From the NCBI GenBank assembly GCA_021825365.1, contig JAKAHR010000030.1, positions 1 through 39,375 of the forward strand: a stretch of 39,375 nt of DNA, in the 5' to 3' direction. Below, piece after piece: positions 6,199 to 14,055 of this stretch. A model generated the notes under the pieces. The model was not told the origin of the DNA. It saw only the letters and a program-made list of their open reading frames with translations, and did no database searches. The number at the start of each line of letters is the position of its first letter. Positions within the stretch are counted from its first letter, which is position 1. Both the position numbers and the translations under genes were made by a program. Source of the stretch: Nitrospirota bacterium (lineage in GTDB: Bacteria > Nitrospirota > Thermodesulfovibrionia > Thermodesulfovibrionales > UBA6898).

Positions 6199-7556
6199 CC
6201 GCCGGCGCGCGTATCTCCTGCCGGCTTTTTCTTCCTTCGTCTCTTCTTCTTTTTCTTTGCTTCATCGTTCGGACCGGCAGGGGGTTTTTCAGCGGCCTTG
6301 GCCGGCGGGCGGTGCACCGGCCTTTCTGTCTGGCGTCTCTGCGGTCCCCTTCCCCGGCCGGCGGACGGATGCGGCCCCTTGCTGCGGGGGCGGAACTCGG
6401 GACGCTTCAAGTCGGTAACGATCATATTGTCTTCGATAGGCCTGACCGGTATCTTCTGTTTTATGTATTCCTCTATGTCCTCCAGGGCGTAGACGTAATC
6501 CTCGCAGGCAAAACTGATCGCCTTGCCGACCGCGCCCGCCCGGGCGGTCCTGCCGATCCGGTGGACGTAGTCTTCCCGGTCCTGCGGCAGGTCATAGTTG
6601 ATCACGTGGGTCACCCCTTCGATATGGAGTCCCCTGCTTGCCACGTCCGTCGCGACGAGGATCGGCAGTTCTCCCTCCTTGAACCGGTTCAGGAGTTTCA
6701 TTCGCCTCACCTGCGGCAGGTCTCCGGTGATCGCGGCTGCGCGCAGGTCGTTCGCCTTGAACAGGGCCTCGAGCTTTTCCGCCGTTGACTTCATATTCGT
6801 GAAGATGAGGATCCTGCCTTGCGGCTCCTTCCTGATGATCCCCAGGAGCAGGCCGGCCTTTTCCGCCTTGCCGACGTGGTAGAGTTGCTGTTCGATCTGT
6901 TCCACGGTCACCTGCTCCGGCGTCACCACGATCTGCTCGGGAAGGTTCATGTGCTCATAGCAGAGCTCCATCACCCGCGTCGAGAGGGTGGCTGAAAAGA
7001 GCATGGACTGCCGCTGGTCGTACGGCGACATCCGTCTGAGGAGGAACCGCAGGTCGCTGATGAAACCCATGTCGAACATGCGGTCGGCCTCGTCGATGAC
7101 CAGGAACTCGGTCTTCTTCAGGCTGTAGACCCGCTGTTTGAGATAGTCGATGAGACGGCCGGGAGTGCCGACAAGGATGTCCACGTTGCCGCCGACCGCC
7201 TCCCGCTGCTTCTGATAGTCGATGCCGCCGTAGACAGGGACGATCCTGAAATCCGTGAATTGTCCGAGCCTCCTCGCCTCCGCGTCTATCTGCACGACGA
7301 GTTCCCTGGTAGGCGCAACGACAAGGGCGCGGGGCGACGGACCGGGAGCCGGAGTCGGGGCGGCAAGCATCCGCGAAAAGAGGGTGATGAGGAAGACAGC
7401 CGTCTTTCCGGTGCCGGTCTGGGCCTGGGCGGCGACGTCCCTGCCCGCCAGCGCCTTCGGCAGGGCTGCGGCCTGGACAGGGGTGCACCGCAGGAACCCC
7501 GCCTCCCGGATGCCCCGGAGAACGGGTTCGGGTATGTTCAGCTCGTCGAAAAGCAT
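6150..7556 (-). CDS. DEAD-box ATP-dependent RNA helicase (RhlE/RhlB-like)
   Basis: The 468-aa product carries the full DEAD-box motif set: Q motif (GFLRCTPVQ, about 20-28), AQTGTGKT (45-52), PTRELVVQ, TPGR, VIDEADRMFDMGF, SAT, then the second RecA domain with RGLHIEG and HRIGRTAR. The last 80 residues form a Lys/Arg/Pro-rich tail with a KKKKKRRRKKK run, typical of RNA-binding extensions in RhlE-like helicases. The probable role is RNA unwinding in ribosome assembly or mRNA decay. A TATAAT ends six bases before the ATG, so the transcript would have almost no leader; no Shine-Dalgarno is visible. Confidence 0.93.
   Translation of the reverse strand: MLFDELNIPEPVLRGIREAGFLRCTPVQAAALPKALAGRDVAAQAQTGTGKTAVFLITLFSRMLAAPTPAPGPSPRALVVAPTRELVVQIDAEARRLGQFTDFRIVPVYGGIDYQKQREAVGGNVDILVGTPGRLIDYLKQRVYSLKKTEFLVIDEADRMFDMGFISDLRFLLRRMSPYDQRQSMLFSATLSTRVMELCYEHMNLPEQIVVTPEQVTVEQIEQQLYHVGKAEKAGLLLGIIRKEPQGRILIFTNMKSTAEKLEALFKANDLRAAAITGDLPQVRRMKLLNRFKEGELPILVATDVASRGLHIEGVTHVINYDLPQDREDYVHRIGRTARAGAVGKAISFACEDYVYALEDIEEYIKQKIPVRPIEDNMIVTDLKRPEFRPRSKGPHPSAGRGRGPQRRQTERPVHRPPAKAAEKPPAGPNDEAKKKKKRRRKKKPAGDTRAGGQGADGAGPSSSAVTP
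6201..6230 (+). terminator. Candidate intrinsic terminator of the HD-GYP transcript
   Basis: GCCGGC (6201-6206) can pair with GCCGGC (6220-6225) and is followed by five T residues. It starts three bases after the HD-GYP stop codon and lies within the convergent helicase coding sequence. The 13-base loop makes it moderate at best. Confidence 0.4.
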
Positions 7557-7562
7557 CAGGTG

Positions 7563-7568
7563 ATTATA
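7563..7568 (-). promoter_or_regulatory. -10 element of the helicase promoter
   Basis: TATAAT on the minus strand, embedded in TATAGTATAAT. The hexamer ends six bases before the helicase ATG. A -35 match (TTCGCC) at 18-bp spacing is poor. Confidence 0.35.
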
Positions 7569-7631
7569 CTATATTCAGGGCCAAGAGGCGAAATCCCCGC
7601 TGCTTTTCCGCCCTGTTCGGTCTGGCGGGAT

Positions 7632-7847
7632 TTACCATGTCAGGGACAGGAGTGCCTTGATGTCAGACTGGAGGCGGTTATACCGGCAGCGGATGACCAT
7701 GCAGTTTTCAGACCGGTAACAGACCCCGTTCTTGATGACGACATGCACCCTGATGCCGGTTTCAGCAGGGTGGGGGCAGGCGATGTGCAGTTTCCCCGTA
7801 GTCTCGGAGAAATGCTTTTCCATCTGTCTTCGTTTCACCGAATGCAT
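7632..7847 (-). CDS. Small hypothetical protein with Cys/His residues (71 aa)
   Basis: Not recognised. It starts nine bases after the stop of the GAF/HD-GYP gene on the same strand and is probably the last gene of that operon. The product is basic, with a central ACPHP, a beta-like stretch (IRVHVVIKNGVCYRSENCMVIRC) and four cysteines in total. No signal peptide or membrane helix is seen. The spacing within the operon and the coherent composition favour a real gene; the ribosome-binding site (GGCAGGG directly before the ATG) is weakly placed. Confidence 0.5.
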   Translation of the reverse strand: MHSVKRRQMEKHFSETTGKLHIACPHPAETGIRVHVVIKNGVCYRSENCMVIRCRYNRLQSDIKALLSLTW

Positions 7848-7856
7848 CCCTGCCGC

Positions 7857-9422
7857 TTACCCCCTGTTCCCTATCAGTTCGAGGAAGAGACTTGCCAGCG
7901 TCGGGTCGAACTGGCTGCCCGCGCCTTTTTGTATCTGCACGATCGCCTCCGCAGGGGTCAGTCCCCTGCGATACGGCCGGTCGGAGCGCATCGCATCATA
8001 GGAGTCCACGAGGGTGAGAAGCCGCGCCTCATGGGGAATGTCCTCTCCCGAGAGGCCCCCCGGATACCCGGCGCCGTCAAAACGCTCGTGGTGGTGCCTG
8101 ATAACGGGGATGATGTCGTTGAGGGTCTTCAGAGGGGAGAGGATGGCGGCGCCCAGGGAGGGATGCTGCCGCACGATCTCCATCTCCTCGGGGGTCAGGG
8201 CCCCGGGTTTGTCGAGGATCTTCTCGAAGGTGCCGATCTTGCCGATGTCATGGAGGATGGCGGCAAGCCGGAGTCGTTCCGTTGCCGCCCTGCCGAGTCC
8301 CAGTTTCCTGCCGAATTCCACCGCATAGTCAGCCACCCTCAGAGAATGTCCCTTCGTCCATTGTGATTTGGCGTCGATGGTAGCCACAAGGGAACTTACC
8401 GTCCCCATGAACAACTCCTGCACATGTTCGAGCAGCCGGGCGTTTTCCAGGGCGATGCCGACGTGCGTGGCGAGCTTTTCGGCGGTGCTGATGTGATCCC
8501 GGGTGAACCACGCCGGCCGCATGCTCGAGAGAATGAGGATCCCCCAAAACTCTCCCTTCACCTGCAACGGCATCGTAAAATACGAAAATACGCTCTTCTC
8601 GGCCGCCCACTCCATCTGGCGCGGGCATTCCCTGAAGTCGCGGGTTATGTCATTCTGGTACACCGGCCTGCCGCTCTCCAGTGTCGCCAGAAAAGGGATG
8701 TCGCCGCGGGAAAGCTCTGTCCCCCGGTCGATGCCCGTGCCCCAGGAGGCGCTGACAACGAGGACGCTGCGGGAGGAGTCGAAGAGGGCGACCGTGGCGC
8801 CGTCGCAGGGTATCACCCTCCGTGTCATCTGGATGACCGTCTCGACGATCTCCTCTGTCTTGAGGTTCGACAGGATCTCCCTGGATATCTCGTTCATGAG
8901 CTGGAAGGTCTCGGTCTCATGGACCCGTTCCACCTGTGCCTCCAGCCCCTCCCGGGAAAGGACGATGTTCTCGAGGGCCAGGGAAATATACCGGGCGATG
9001 CCATCGACAAGGAGCAGGCTTTCAGGGGCGGCCTCCACGATGAGGACGCCCATCCCCTGCCCCTTGCAGAAGAGAGGACTCAGGGCCGCTGCGCGGCCTT
9101 CATGCGGGATGCCGATCCCTTCCGGCAGGCTTTCGACGATCCTTGTCTCCCCGGACTTCAGCACCTCCTCGATACAGGAAAGACCCGCGCCGGAGCAACT
9201 GACATTGAGGGAGCGGATCACCTCGGAACGGGGGGGGCCGGAGACCGCTGTAACGCAGAAGGGGGCACCAGGGTCTGCCCTGAGAATGATGGAGCCCCGT
9301 TGTGCCGGCAGGGCAGAGGCGATCGTCCCTGTCACCTCGTTGCAGAGGACCTCCAGGCTGGAAGGAGACCTCAGGACAGACGCCAGAGCGAGGAAGAACC
9401 CCGGCGACTCATGCGGCTGCAT
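7857..9422 (-). CDS. GAF-GAF-HD-GYP phosphodiesterase
   Basis: The 521-aa cytoplasmic signalling protein has two GAF sensory domains (about 10-155 and 170-325) and a C-terminal HD-GYP domain (about 335-521). The HD-GYP signatures are complete: KGHSLRVADYA, LHDIGKIG, RQHPSLGAAIL, HHHERFDGAGYPGG and VDSYDAMRSDRPYRR. It is therefore probably an active c-di-GMP phosphodiesterase gated by a small ligand or redox signal at the GAF domains. The ATG is preceded by GGGAGGCGGCG and overlaps the end of the HDOD gene by 14 bp. Its position beside the flagellar region suggests control of motility. Confidence 0.9.
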   Translation of the reverse strand: MQPHESPGFFLALASVLRSPSSLEVLCNEVTGTIASALPAQRGSIILRADPGAPFCVTAVSGPPRSEVIRSLNVSCSGAGLSCIEEVLKSGETRIVESLPEGIGIPHEGRAAALSPLFCKGQGMGVLIVEAAPESLLLVDGIARYISLALENIVLSREGLEAQVERVHETETFQLMNEISREILSNLKTEEIVETVIQMTRRVIPCDGATVALFDSSRSVLVVSASWGTGIDRGTELSRGDIPFLATLESGRPVYQNDITRDFRECPRQMEWAAEKSVFSYFTMPLQVKGEFWGILILSSMRPAWFTRDHISTAEKLATHVGIALENARLLEHVQELFMGTVSSLVATIDAKSQWTKGHSLRVADYAVEFGRKLGLGRAATERLRLAAILHDIGKIGTFEKILDKPGALTPEEMEIVRQHPSLGAAILSPLKTLNDIIPVIRHHHERFDGAGYPGGLSGEDIPHEARLLTLVDSYDAMRSDRPYRRGLTPAEAIVQIQKGAGSQFDPTLASLFLELIGNRG

Positions 9423-10272
9423 CGCCGCCTCCCGGTGGGGCTGATATCATCAGCGCGTTGTCCTGGATAAGGTCTGCCGCCTCGAACAGCACCTCTTCGA
9501 TATCCCCCTCAGCAATGCCGAGATTCCCCCAGCCCGCAGCATCAAGAGGGGGGACAAAAGGGTCGTCCCCGGGAGAGACTCCGAATCCCTTGACCACGAT
9601 ATCCGCGAAGTGCACCGCCGCGGCCTCACGGGCGTGTGCAGAGCAGCGACCCGGGTGGTGATGGTGGCCGACGATGTCGCGGATGACGCGGGGCAGGTTC
9701 CACTTCTCAGACAGCCAGGTGCCGACCTCATCATGAGTAATGCCGATGATCTTCTGTTCAGCGTCCGTCGCGGTCATGCCTTCCGTCGTTACCGCTTCCG
9801 CTATCTTCCGGGCCTCGTCCGGCAGCTGTTTCCATATCAGGACCTTGCCGAGATCATGGAGCAGTCCGCCGGTCATGATCTCTTCCCCTGTCTTCATGTT
9901 CATCCGCACCGCCAGGCTGCCGGCGACTATCGAGACGCAGAAGGAGTGGCTCCAGAGGCCGGGCAGCGACCTGTCGGCCAGATCAAAGAGCGATGAACTC
10001 AGGATGACCCCCTTCATGAGGTTGGAGCCCATAAGGACGATCGCCCGTTTGACTGAGGCTACATTGCCGTAGAGGCCGTAGAAGGGCGAGTTGACCAGTT
10101 TCAGGACCTTGGAGGAAAGCACCGGGTCTTTCTCGATAAGCCCGCTCACTTCGTCGGCCGAATAGTTCACGTCCTCGATCAGTTTCAGGATGCGGCCGTG
10201 GACATCGGGTATCGTGGGGATGTCCCGCGCGTTCAGGAGCCTGTCTCTGGTCTGCCTGGCGGACGGATTCAC
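9409..10272 (-). CDS. HDOD domain signalling protein
   Basis: The 287-aa product has one HDOD domain (about 15-210): IPTIPDVHGRILKLIED, IEKDPVLSSKVLKLVNSPFYG, a hydrophobic core, then GGLLHDLGKVL and EVGTWLSEKWNLP. HDOD domains are usually non-catalytic relatives of HD phosphohydrolases used in signalling, chemotaxis and c-di-GMP networks. An HHHHPGR cluster near 202 and the retained HD pair leave residual metal binding possible. The start is a GTG overlapping the TGA of the upstream gene by four bases, so the two are translationally coupled. Confidence 0.9.
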   Translation of the reverse strand: MNPSARQTRDRLLNARDIPTIPDVHGRILKLIEDVNYSADEVSGLIEKDPVLSSKVLKLVNSPFYGLYGNVASVKRAIVLMGSNLMKGVILSSSLFDLADRSLPGLWSHSFCVSIVAGSLAVRMNMKTGEEIMTGGLLHDLGKVLIWKQLPDEARKIAEAVTTEGMTATDAEQKIIGITHDEVGTWLSEKWNLPRVIRDIVGHHHHPGRCSAHAREAAAVHFADIVVKGFGVSPGDDPFVPPLDAAGWGNLGIAEGDIEEVLFEAADLIQDNALMISAPPGGGDAAA

Positions 10273-10589
10273 CAGGCGATGTCCCTGATGATGTCCCGGA
10301 TTTTGAGCATCACGGCATGAGTCCCTGCTGCGCTGAAACGCCGGTCGATCTCCCGTTGCAGCCTCTCGGCGGCAAGCCGGTCCCGGGCCGCTGCCCCCTC
10401 CACGGCCACCCTCTGTACGCCCCGCGCCTTGAGGATGGAGATGTGCTTCTCCGTCAACGCGGTGCCGCGCAGGGCGATTATGTTGCCGCTCCTGTCCTTG
10501 ATCGTCGAGGCGGCGACCATCGGGGTCCTGATATCATCAACCGGTATTCTCTGCATTGTCCTCGAAACGCTCCCGACTTCTTCATCCAT
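10269..10589 (-). CDS. Small protein of the HDOD/HD-GYP operon (106 aa)
   Basis: The start at ATG 10589 is chosen because GGAG lies nine bases upstream; the open frame extends further but without a site. The first 70 residues (RIPVDDIRTPMVAASTIKDRSGNIIALRGTALTEKHISILKARGVQRVAV) resemble the small domain often attached to the N-terminus of HD-GYP proteins. The rest is a charged helix (RLAAERLQREIDRRF). It may therefore be a detached accessory domain for the HDOD or HD-GYP proteins encoded next. Function is unassigned. Confidence 0.7.
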   Translation of the reverse strand: MDEEVGSVSRTMQRIPVDDIRTPMVAASTIKDRSGNIIALRGTALTEKHISILKARGVQRVAVEGAAARDRLAAERLQREIDRRFSAAGTHAVMLKIRDIIRDIAW

Positions 10590-10742
10590 TATAGCAGGCT
10601 CCGGCGGAAATACGCAGACAGAGGCGGAGCGCCCCGTCGGGCGGCTTGACTTCGGTGGCGCTTTTGTTAAACTCTCCTTATTATACCGGGTTACCATGCT
10701 GGCGGCGCGAACGCTCTGACAGCCGATTCACTTTTTTCCGGG

Positions 10743-10775
10743 ACGGCAGAATTTTCGTATCAGAGATCCTGCCGT
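10743..10775. repeat. Inverted repeat in the divergent intergenic region
   Basis: ACGGCAG (10743-10749) and its exact complement CTGCCGT (10769-10775) are separated by 19 bases, between the divergently transcribed small gene (10589) and NtrC-type regulator (10813). It could be a regulator binding site or a 5'-leader hairpin. Only the repeat itself is seen. Confidence 0.4.
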
Positions 10776-10812
10776 GCGTCGGAGAGATGTTCATACAACC
10801 TGACCGGAAGAC

Positions 10813-12504
10813 ATGAAATCGAAGATCCTTATCGTAGACGACGAAGAGAGCATCCGCACCACGTTCCGCGGCCTCTTTGAACACGAGGGCTATGAGGTGG
10901 CGACTGCCGGCGACTATGCCGGGACGATGGAGATGATGGAGCAGGCGACCTTTGACCTGGTCCTCACCGACATCATGCTCGGCGGCAGAACGGGAGTGGA
11001 CATCCTGCGTGCGGTGCGGGAACGGCAGCCCGGATGCCCGGTTGTCATGATCACGGGCTTTCCCAACATCGATACCGCCGAAGAGGCTGTCAGGCACGGG
11101 GCCTACGATTATGTCAGGAAGCCGGTCACCTTTGAGAACCTGATGAAGGTGGCGGAGCGGGCGATCCGGCACAAACGGAAGACAGACGAACAGGACCGGC
11201 GATATTTGACGCTCAGGGCCATCCTCAAGAGCGTGACCGAGACGACCTTTGCCGTTGACGGGGATCTGCGGCTCCTCGAGGTGAGCGGCGCCGAATCCAC
11301 CTGCGGTTTTCCGAGGGACGCGGGGGGAAAGCAGCTCACCGAGCTTGCCGGGAAGTGCGGAGCCGGCTGTCTGGCCGTCCTCAGGAGGGCGCTGACGGAA
11401 AGGAGACCGCACGAAGGGGTGCGCATAGAGTGCAGGCATGCAGAGCGGCCGGACCAGACCGTTTTGGTAAACGCCTATCCGTTTCTCGACAGCGGGGGCG
11501 CGAGCACCGGGGGTGTGCTCCTGATCAGAAGATATGCCCGCAGGGACGGGGCCGTCCAGCCCGAGAACGGGCGCACGCAGTACTTTTCCCTGATCGGCAA
11601 GAGTCCGGCGATGCAAAAGGTATATGCCCTGCTCGAATCGCTGGTTGACGTGCAGACGACGGTCCTCATCACGGGAGAGAGCGGCACAGGCAAGGAACTG
11701 GTGGCGCAGTCGCTCCATTACGGAGGGTCCAGGGCCTCCAAACCGCTGGTGAAGGTCAATTGTGCAGGCCTCGCGGAAAGCCTCCTTGAGTCCGAACTCT
11801 TCGGCCATGTGAAAGGGGCCTTTACCGGCGCGATCCGTGACAAGATCGGCAGGTTTCAGAAGGCCGACGGCGGCACGATTTTTCTCGACGAGATTGGTGA
11901 TATCACCCCCCACATGCAGATGCGGCTTCTGCGGGTCCTCCAGGAGATGGAGTTTGAGCGTGTGGGAGATTCCGTGCCGGTGAAGGTGGATGTGCGTGTC
12001 GTGGTGGCCACGAACAGCAACCTGCCTGAAAAGGTGAGAAAGGGGACTTTCAGGGAGGACCTCTACTACCGTCTCAAGGTGGTCGAGCTGTCTCTTCCCC
12101 CTCTGCGCGAGCGGAGGGAGGACATACCGCTGCTGACCGAACACTTCATAAAGAAATTCAATGCCCAGTTCAACAGGGAGATCGTGAATGTGTCGCCCGA
12201 GGTGATGGAACTCTTTATGGGGTACCGATGGCCCGGCAATGTCCGCGAACTGGAGCACCAGCTCGAGCATGCCTTTATCCACTGCAGGGGGCAGCAGATC
12301 ACGGTCGCGGAACTCCCCCATGAAATGGTGCATTGCCTGGGTGTGCCCGTCCCCTCAGGGGGAGCTCCGACGGATGAACGCATGGCGGTCCTGCATGCGC
12401 TGGAGAAGAGCTTCTGGAACAAGACGAGGGCAGCAGGCATCCTCGGCGTCAGCAGGCGTACCATCTACCGCAAGATCAAGGAGTACGATATCAGGCGGGG
12501 CTGA
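10813..12504 (+). CDS. NtrC-family sigma-54-dependent response regulator
   Basis: The 563-aa protein has four parts. The receiver domain covers 3-118, with DD at 9-10, phospho-acceptor D53 in LTDIML and K103 in VRKPV. A PAS-like linker (about 132-240) contains several Cys residues. The AAA+ sigma-54 activation domain (about 258-495) has Walker A GESGTGKE (288-295), GAFTGA (335-340) and Walker B IFLDE. A Fis-type helix-turn-helix lies at the C-terminus ([16 protein letters not shown]). It activates transcription from -24/-12 promoters after phosphorylation; the partner kinase is not adjacent. It sits at the head of the motility locus. Confidence 0.92.
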   Translation: MKSKILIVDDEESIRTTFRGLFEHEGYEVATAGDYAGTMEMMEQATFDLVLTDIMLGGRTGVDILRAVRERQPGCPVVMITGFPNIDTAEEAVRHGAYDYVRKPVTFENLMKVAERAIRHKRKTDEQDRRYLTLRAILKSVTETTFAVDGDLRLLEVSGAESTCGFPRDAGGKQLTELAGKCGAGCLAVLRRALTERRPHEGVRIECRHAERPDQTVLVNAYPFLDSGGASTGGVLLIRRYARRDGAVQPENGRTQYFSLIGKSPAMQKVYALLESLVDVQTTVLITGESGTGKELVAQSLHYGGSRASKPLVKVNCAGLAESLLESELFGHVKGAFTGAIRDKIGRFQKADGGTIFLDEIGDITPHMQMRLLRVLQEMEFERVGDSVPVKVDVRVVVATNSNLPEKVRKGTFREDLYYRLKVVELSLPPLRERREDIPLLTEHFIKKFNAQFNREIVNVSPEVMELFMGYRWPGNVRELEHQLEHAFIHCRGQQITVAELPHEMVHCLGVPVPSGGAPTDERMAVLHALEKSFWNKTRAAGILGVSRRTIYRKIKEYDIRRG

Positions 12505-12513
12505 TTTTCATGA

Positions 12514-12556
12514 AGTGTGACAGCCACAACTTTGTGGCGGCACACAGTGTGCCAAA
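12514..12556. promoter_or_regulatory. Palindrome cluster, candidate activator binding site
   Basis: GCCACAA-CT-TTGTGGC lies at the centre of a longer imperfect dyad (outer GTGTG/CACAC). It overlaps a second perfect dyad, GGCACAC-A-GTGTGCC, which is followed by six A residues. The cluster begins just downstream of the regulator stop codon and lies about 155-195 bp upstream of a -24/-12-like element, the usual distance for sigma-54 enhancers. No T-run follows, so it is a poor terminator. Confidence 0.45.
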
Positions 12557-12708
12557 AAACGATTTCTCCCGCTCACCCATCCACTCTTCCCTGCGATCGT
12601 CAAGACACCGCATCCTGCGTCATGCTGCGACCAACCCCTTGTTTTTGAAATTAAATAATATTCATTACGTCCCTGATGGAAGAGGCCTGCCGGCAAGGCG
12701 CAGACTGA

Positions 12709-12724
12709 TGGCACGGGTCTTGAT
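12709..12724 (+). promoter_or_regulatory. Sigma-54-like -24/-12 element (degenerate -12)
   Basis: TGGCACG, four bases, then TTGAT. The spacing GG-N10-GA is exactly that of sigma-54 promoters, but the -12 dinucleotide is GA instead of GC. A start would fall near 12735, about 78 bases before the small Cys protein. Confidence 0.4.
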
Positions 12725-12812
12725 ATCTGAAGAGTACAGACGAAAGAAGTCTCTCCACGGCGTGGCTGAAAATTCCATGCGGTACATGATGCGGATATCC
12801 GGGAGACATCAC

Positions 12813-12971
12813 ATGAAATGCCCTCACCTTACAAGAAGAATGTTTACCTGTAACGCGCTTGAAAGGCCGTACAGCCCGAGTCTCTTCGAGCTGCATGAGT
12901 ACTGCGGGAACAGGTATCACACGAAATGTCCTTTTTTCAGGAATACGGCGCAGGGATCAGGAGGTCGGTAA
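12813..12971 (+). CDS. Small Cys-rich protein (52 aa)
   Basis: The ATG at 12813 is selected over the longer frame because CGGGAGACATCAC gives a proper ribosome-binding site and protein-like character starts here. The product has MKCPHLTRRMFTC, then PYSPSLFELHEYC and HTKCPFF: four cysteines spaced as in small metal- or Fe-S-binding proteins. No family name is recognised with certainty. It lies five bases upstream of the STAS gene and probably forms an operon with it and the following regulators. Confidence 0.6.
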   Translation: MKCPHLTRRMFTCNALERPYSPSLFELHEYCGNRYHTKCPFFRNTAQGSGGR

Positions 12972-12976
12972 GCACG

Positions 12977-13372
12977 ATGAGCTTCAACAGTCCGGCAGAA
13001 GAGAGCGCACCCCTTCAGGCATATGATTTTGGCAGAAAGGGGAAGGTCGGAGTCCTGACCTTCAGCGGCAGTCTGACTGTCGAATGCTCGGCGCGGCTGC
13101 GGGAGACGCTCATGGTCTCCCTGGAGCATAACGATTATCTGGTGGTCCACCTGAGGGACGTTACCGAGGTGGATGTGTACTGCATGCAGATGTTCTGTTC
13201 CGCTCACCGGATCTCCGTAAGGTCCAACAAACGCCTGACGCTCACCGGCATGAGGCCCGAGGTGCTGCGCCAGACGGTAGATGATATGAAGTCCCTGGGC
13301 ATGCGCGATTGCGCCGCATGCTGCGACATGAGCTGCCTCTGGGTAACGGGTCCTCCGGTCCTGAGCAACTGA
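12977..13372 (+). CDS. STAS domain protein with Cys-rich tail
   Basis: The 131-aa product has an N-terminal STAS fold (about 18-110: KVGVLTFSGSLTVECSARLRETL, LVVHLRDVTEVDVYCMQMF). Canonical anti-anti-sigma STAS proteins have D-S-S/T-G, where the Ser or Thr is phosphorylated. Here the corresponding stretch is EVDVYCMQ, so kinase-controlled switching at that Ser is not possible. The C-terminus is Cys-rich (RDCAACCDMSCLW). AGGAGGT lies upstream of the ATG. A role as a scaffold or partner switch of the neighbouring regulators is inference. Confidence 0.75.
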   Translation: MSFNSPAEESAPLQAYDFGRKGKVGVLTFSGSLTVECSARLRETLMVSLEHNDYLVVHLRDVTEVDVYCMQMFCSAHRISVRSNKRLTLTGMRPEVLRQTVDDMKSLGMRDCAACCDMSCLWVTGPPVLSN

Positions 13373-13509
13373 TCGCAGGAGTTGGCCTCCTTCGGCGCCG
13401 GAGGCCCGCACCCGGACATCCGGCTTCATCCTCACGTGACGTCCTGGCACACGGTAACAGGAGACAGGCAGCAGCGGCAGAATAAATTGATACGGCAAAG
13501 GAGGGAACG

Positions 13510-14055
13510 TTGACAAGCGCGGGCAATGAGTGGGAACTCCTCGGGCAGAGCCCTCCGGAAGCGGCCGCTGCGGCGGGCGAGCGGGAAGATGACGGGGACG
13601 CGTTCCCCGGGGGCTGCGAGACGATCCTCGTTGTCGAAGACGATGAAACCGTCAGGGACGTAGCCGTCCAGATACTCCAGATGCACGGCTACGAGGTCAT
13701 CTCCGCTGCCGACGGAGCCGGGGCGCTGGGCCTGTGCGGGTCCGGGAGAGACGGCATCCATCTGATTGTCGTCGACATCGTCCTGCCGGATATGAGCGGC
13801 CGGTCCCTTGCGGGGTTGTTGAAGAGTTCCTGCGGTTCTCCCGCGGTGCTGTACATGTCCGGGTACACGGGTGATGTCGTCATGCAGCAGGGTATGCTGG
13901 AGCAGGGCGCGAGCTTTATCGGGAAGCCCTTTGTCATGGCGTCTTTCCTCCGGAAAGTCAGAGAGGTCCTCGACAGCGGGACCCAGGAAATGATGCATCA
14001 GGGCAGTGGTCAGGCAAGGACCGGTCGTGTGAAAGGAATGGATGCATCAGCATGA
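13510..14055 (+). CDS. Stand-alone response regulator receiver protein
   Basis: The start is TTG, supported by a near-perfect AAGGAGG six bases upstream. A 37-residue acidic, Ala-rich N-terminal extension precedes one receiver domain (about 38-155): [12 protein letters not shown], phospho-acceptor Asp in [17 protein letters not shown] and the conserved Lys in IGKPF. A 25-residue basic tail follows. There is no output domain. Its last four bases overlap the start of a sigma-54 activator that lacks a receiver, so the pair may act as a split response regulator. Confidence 0.85.
   Translation: MTSAGNEWELLGQSPPEAAAAAGEREDDGDAFPGGCETILVVEDDETVRDVAVQILQMHGYEVISAADGAGALGLCGSGRDGIHLIVVDIVLPDMSGRSLAGLLKSSCGSPAVLYMSGYTGDVVMQQGMLEQGASFIGKPFVMASFLRKVREVLDSGTQEMMHQGSGQARTGRVKGMDASA

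Larger units (their letters stand above)
12505..12812 (+). other. Intergenic region between regulator and small Cys protein
   Basis: About 308 bases without a convincing gene. An open frame runs through in the frame of the next gene, but its translation is Arg/Ser/His-rich and lacks family resemblance. The region holds the palindrome cluster, an AT-rich stretch near 12640-12670, a TGCCGGCA palindrome near 12690 and a -24/-12-like element at 12709. Confidence 0.5.

Noticed and set aside
10681..12333. Long open frame of 550 codons on the minus strand opposite the NtrC-type regulator
   Set aside because: It is the GC-rich antisense shadow of a gene with complete receiver, AAA+ and HTH motifs; its translation is His/Arg/Pro-rich and matches no family.
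12510..12812. N-terminal extension of the small Cys-rich protein
   Set aside because: The extension lacks protein-like features and covers palindromes and a promoter-like element; the ATG at 12813 has a proper ribosome-binding site.
13385..13411. Hairpin GGCCTCC/GGAGGCC after the STAS gene as a terminator
   Set aside because: The stem is perfect but no T-run follows, and the next gene is probably part of the same regulatory cluster.
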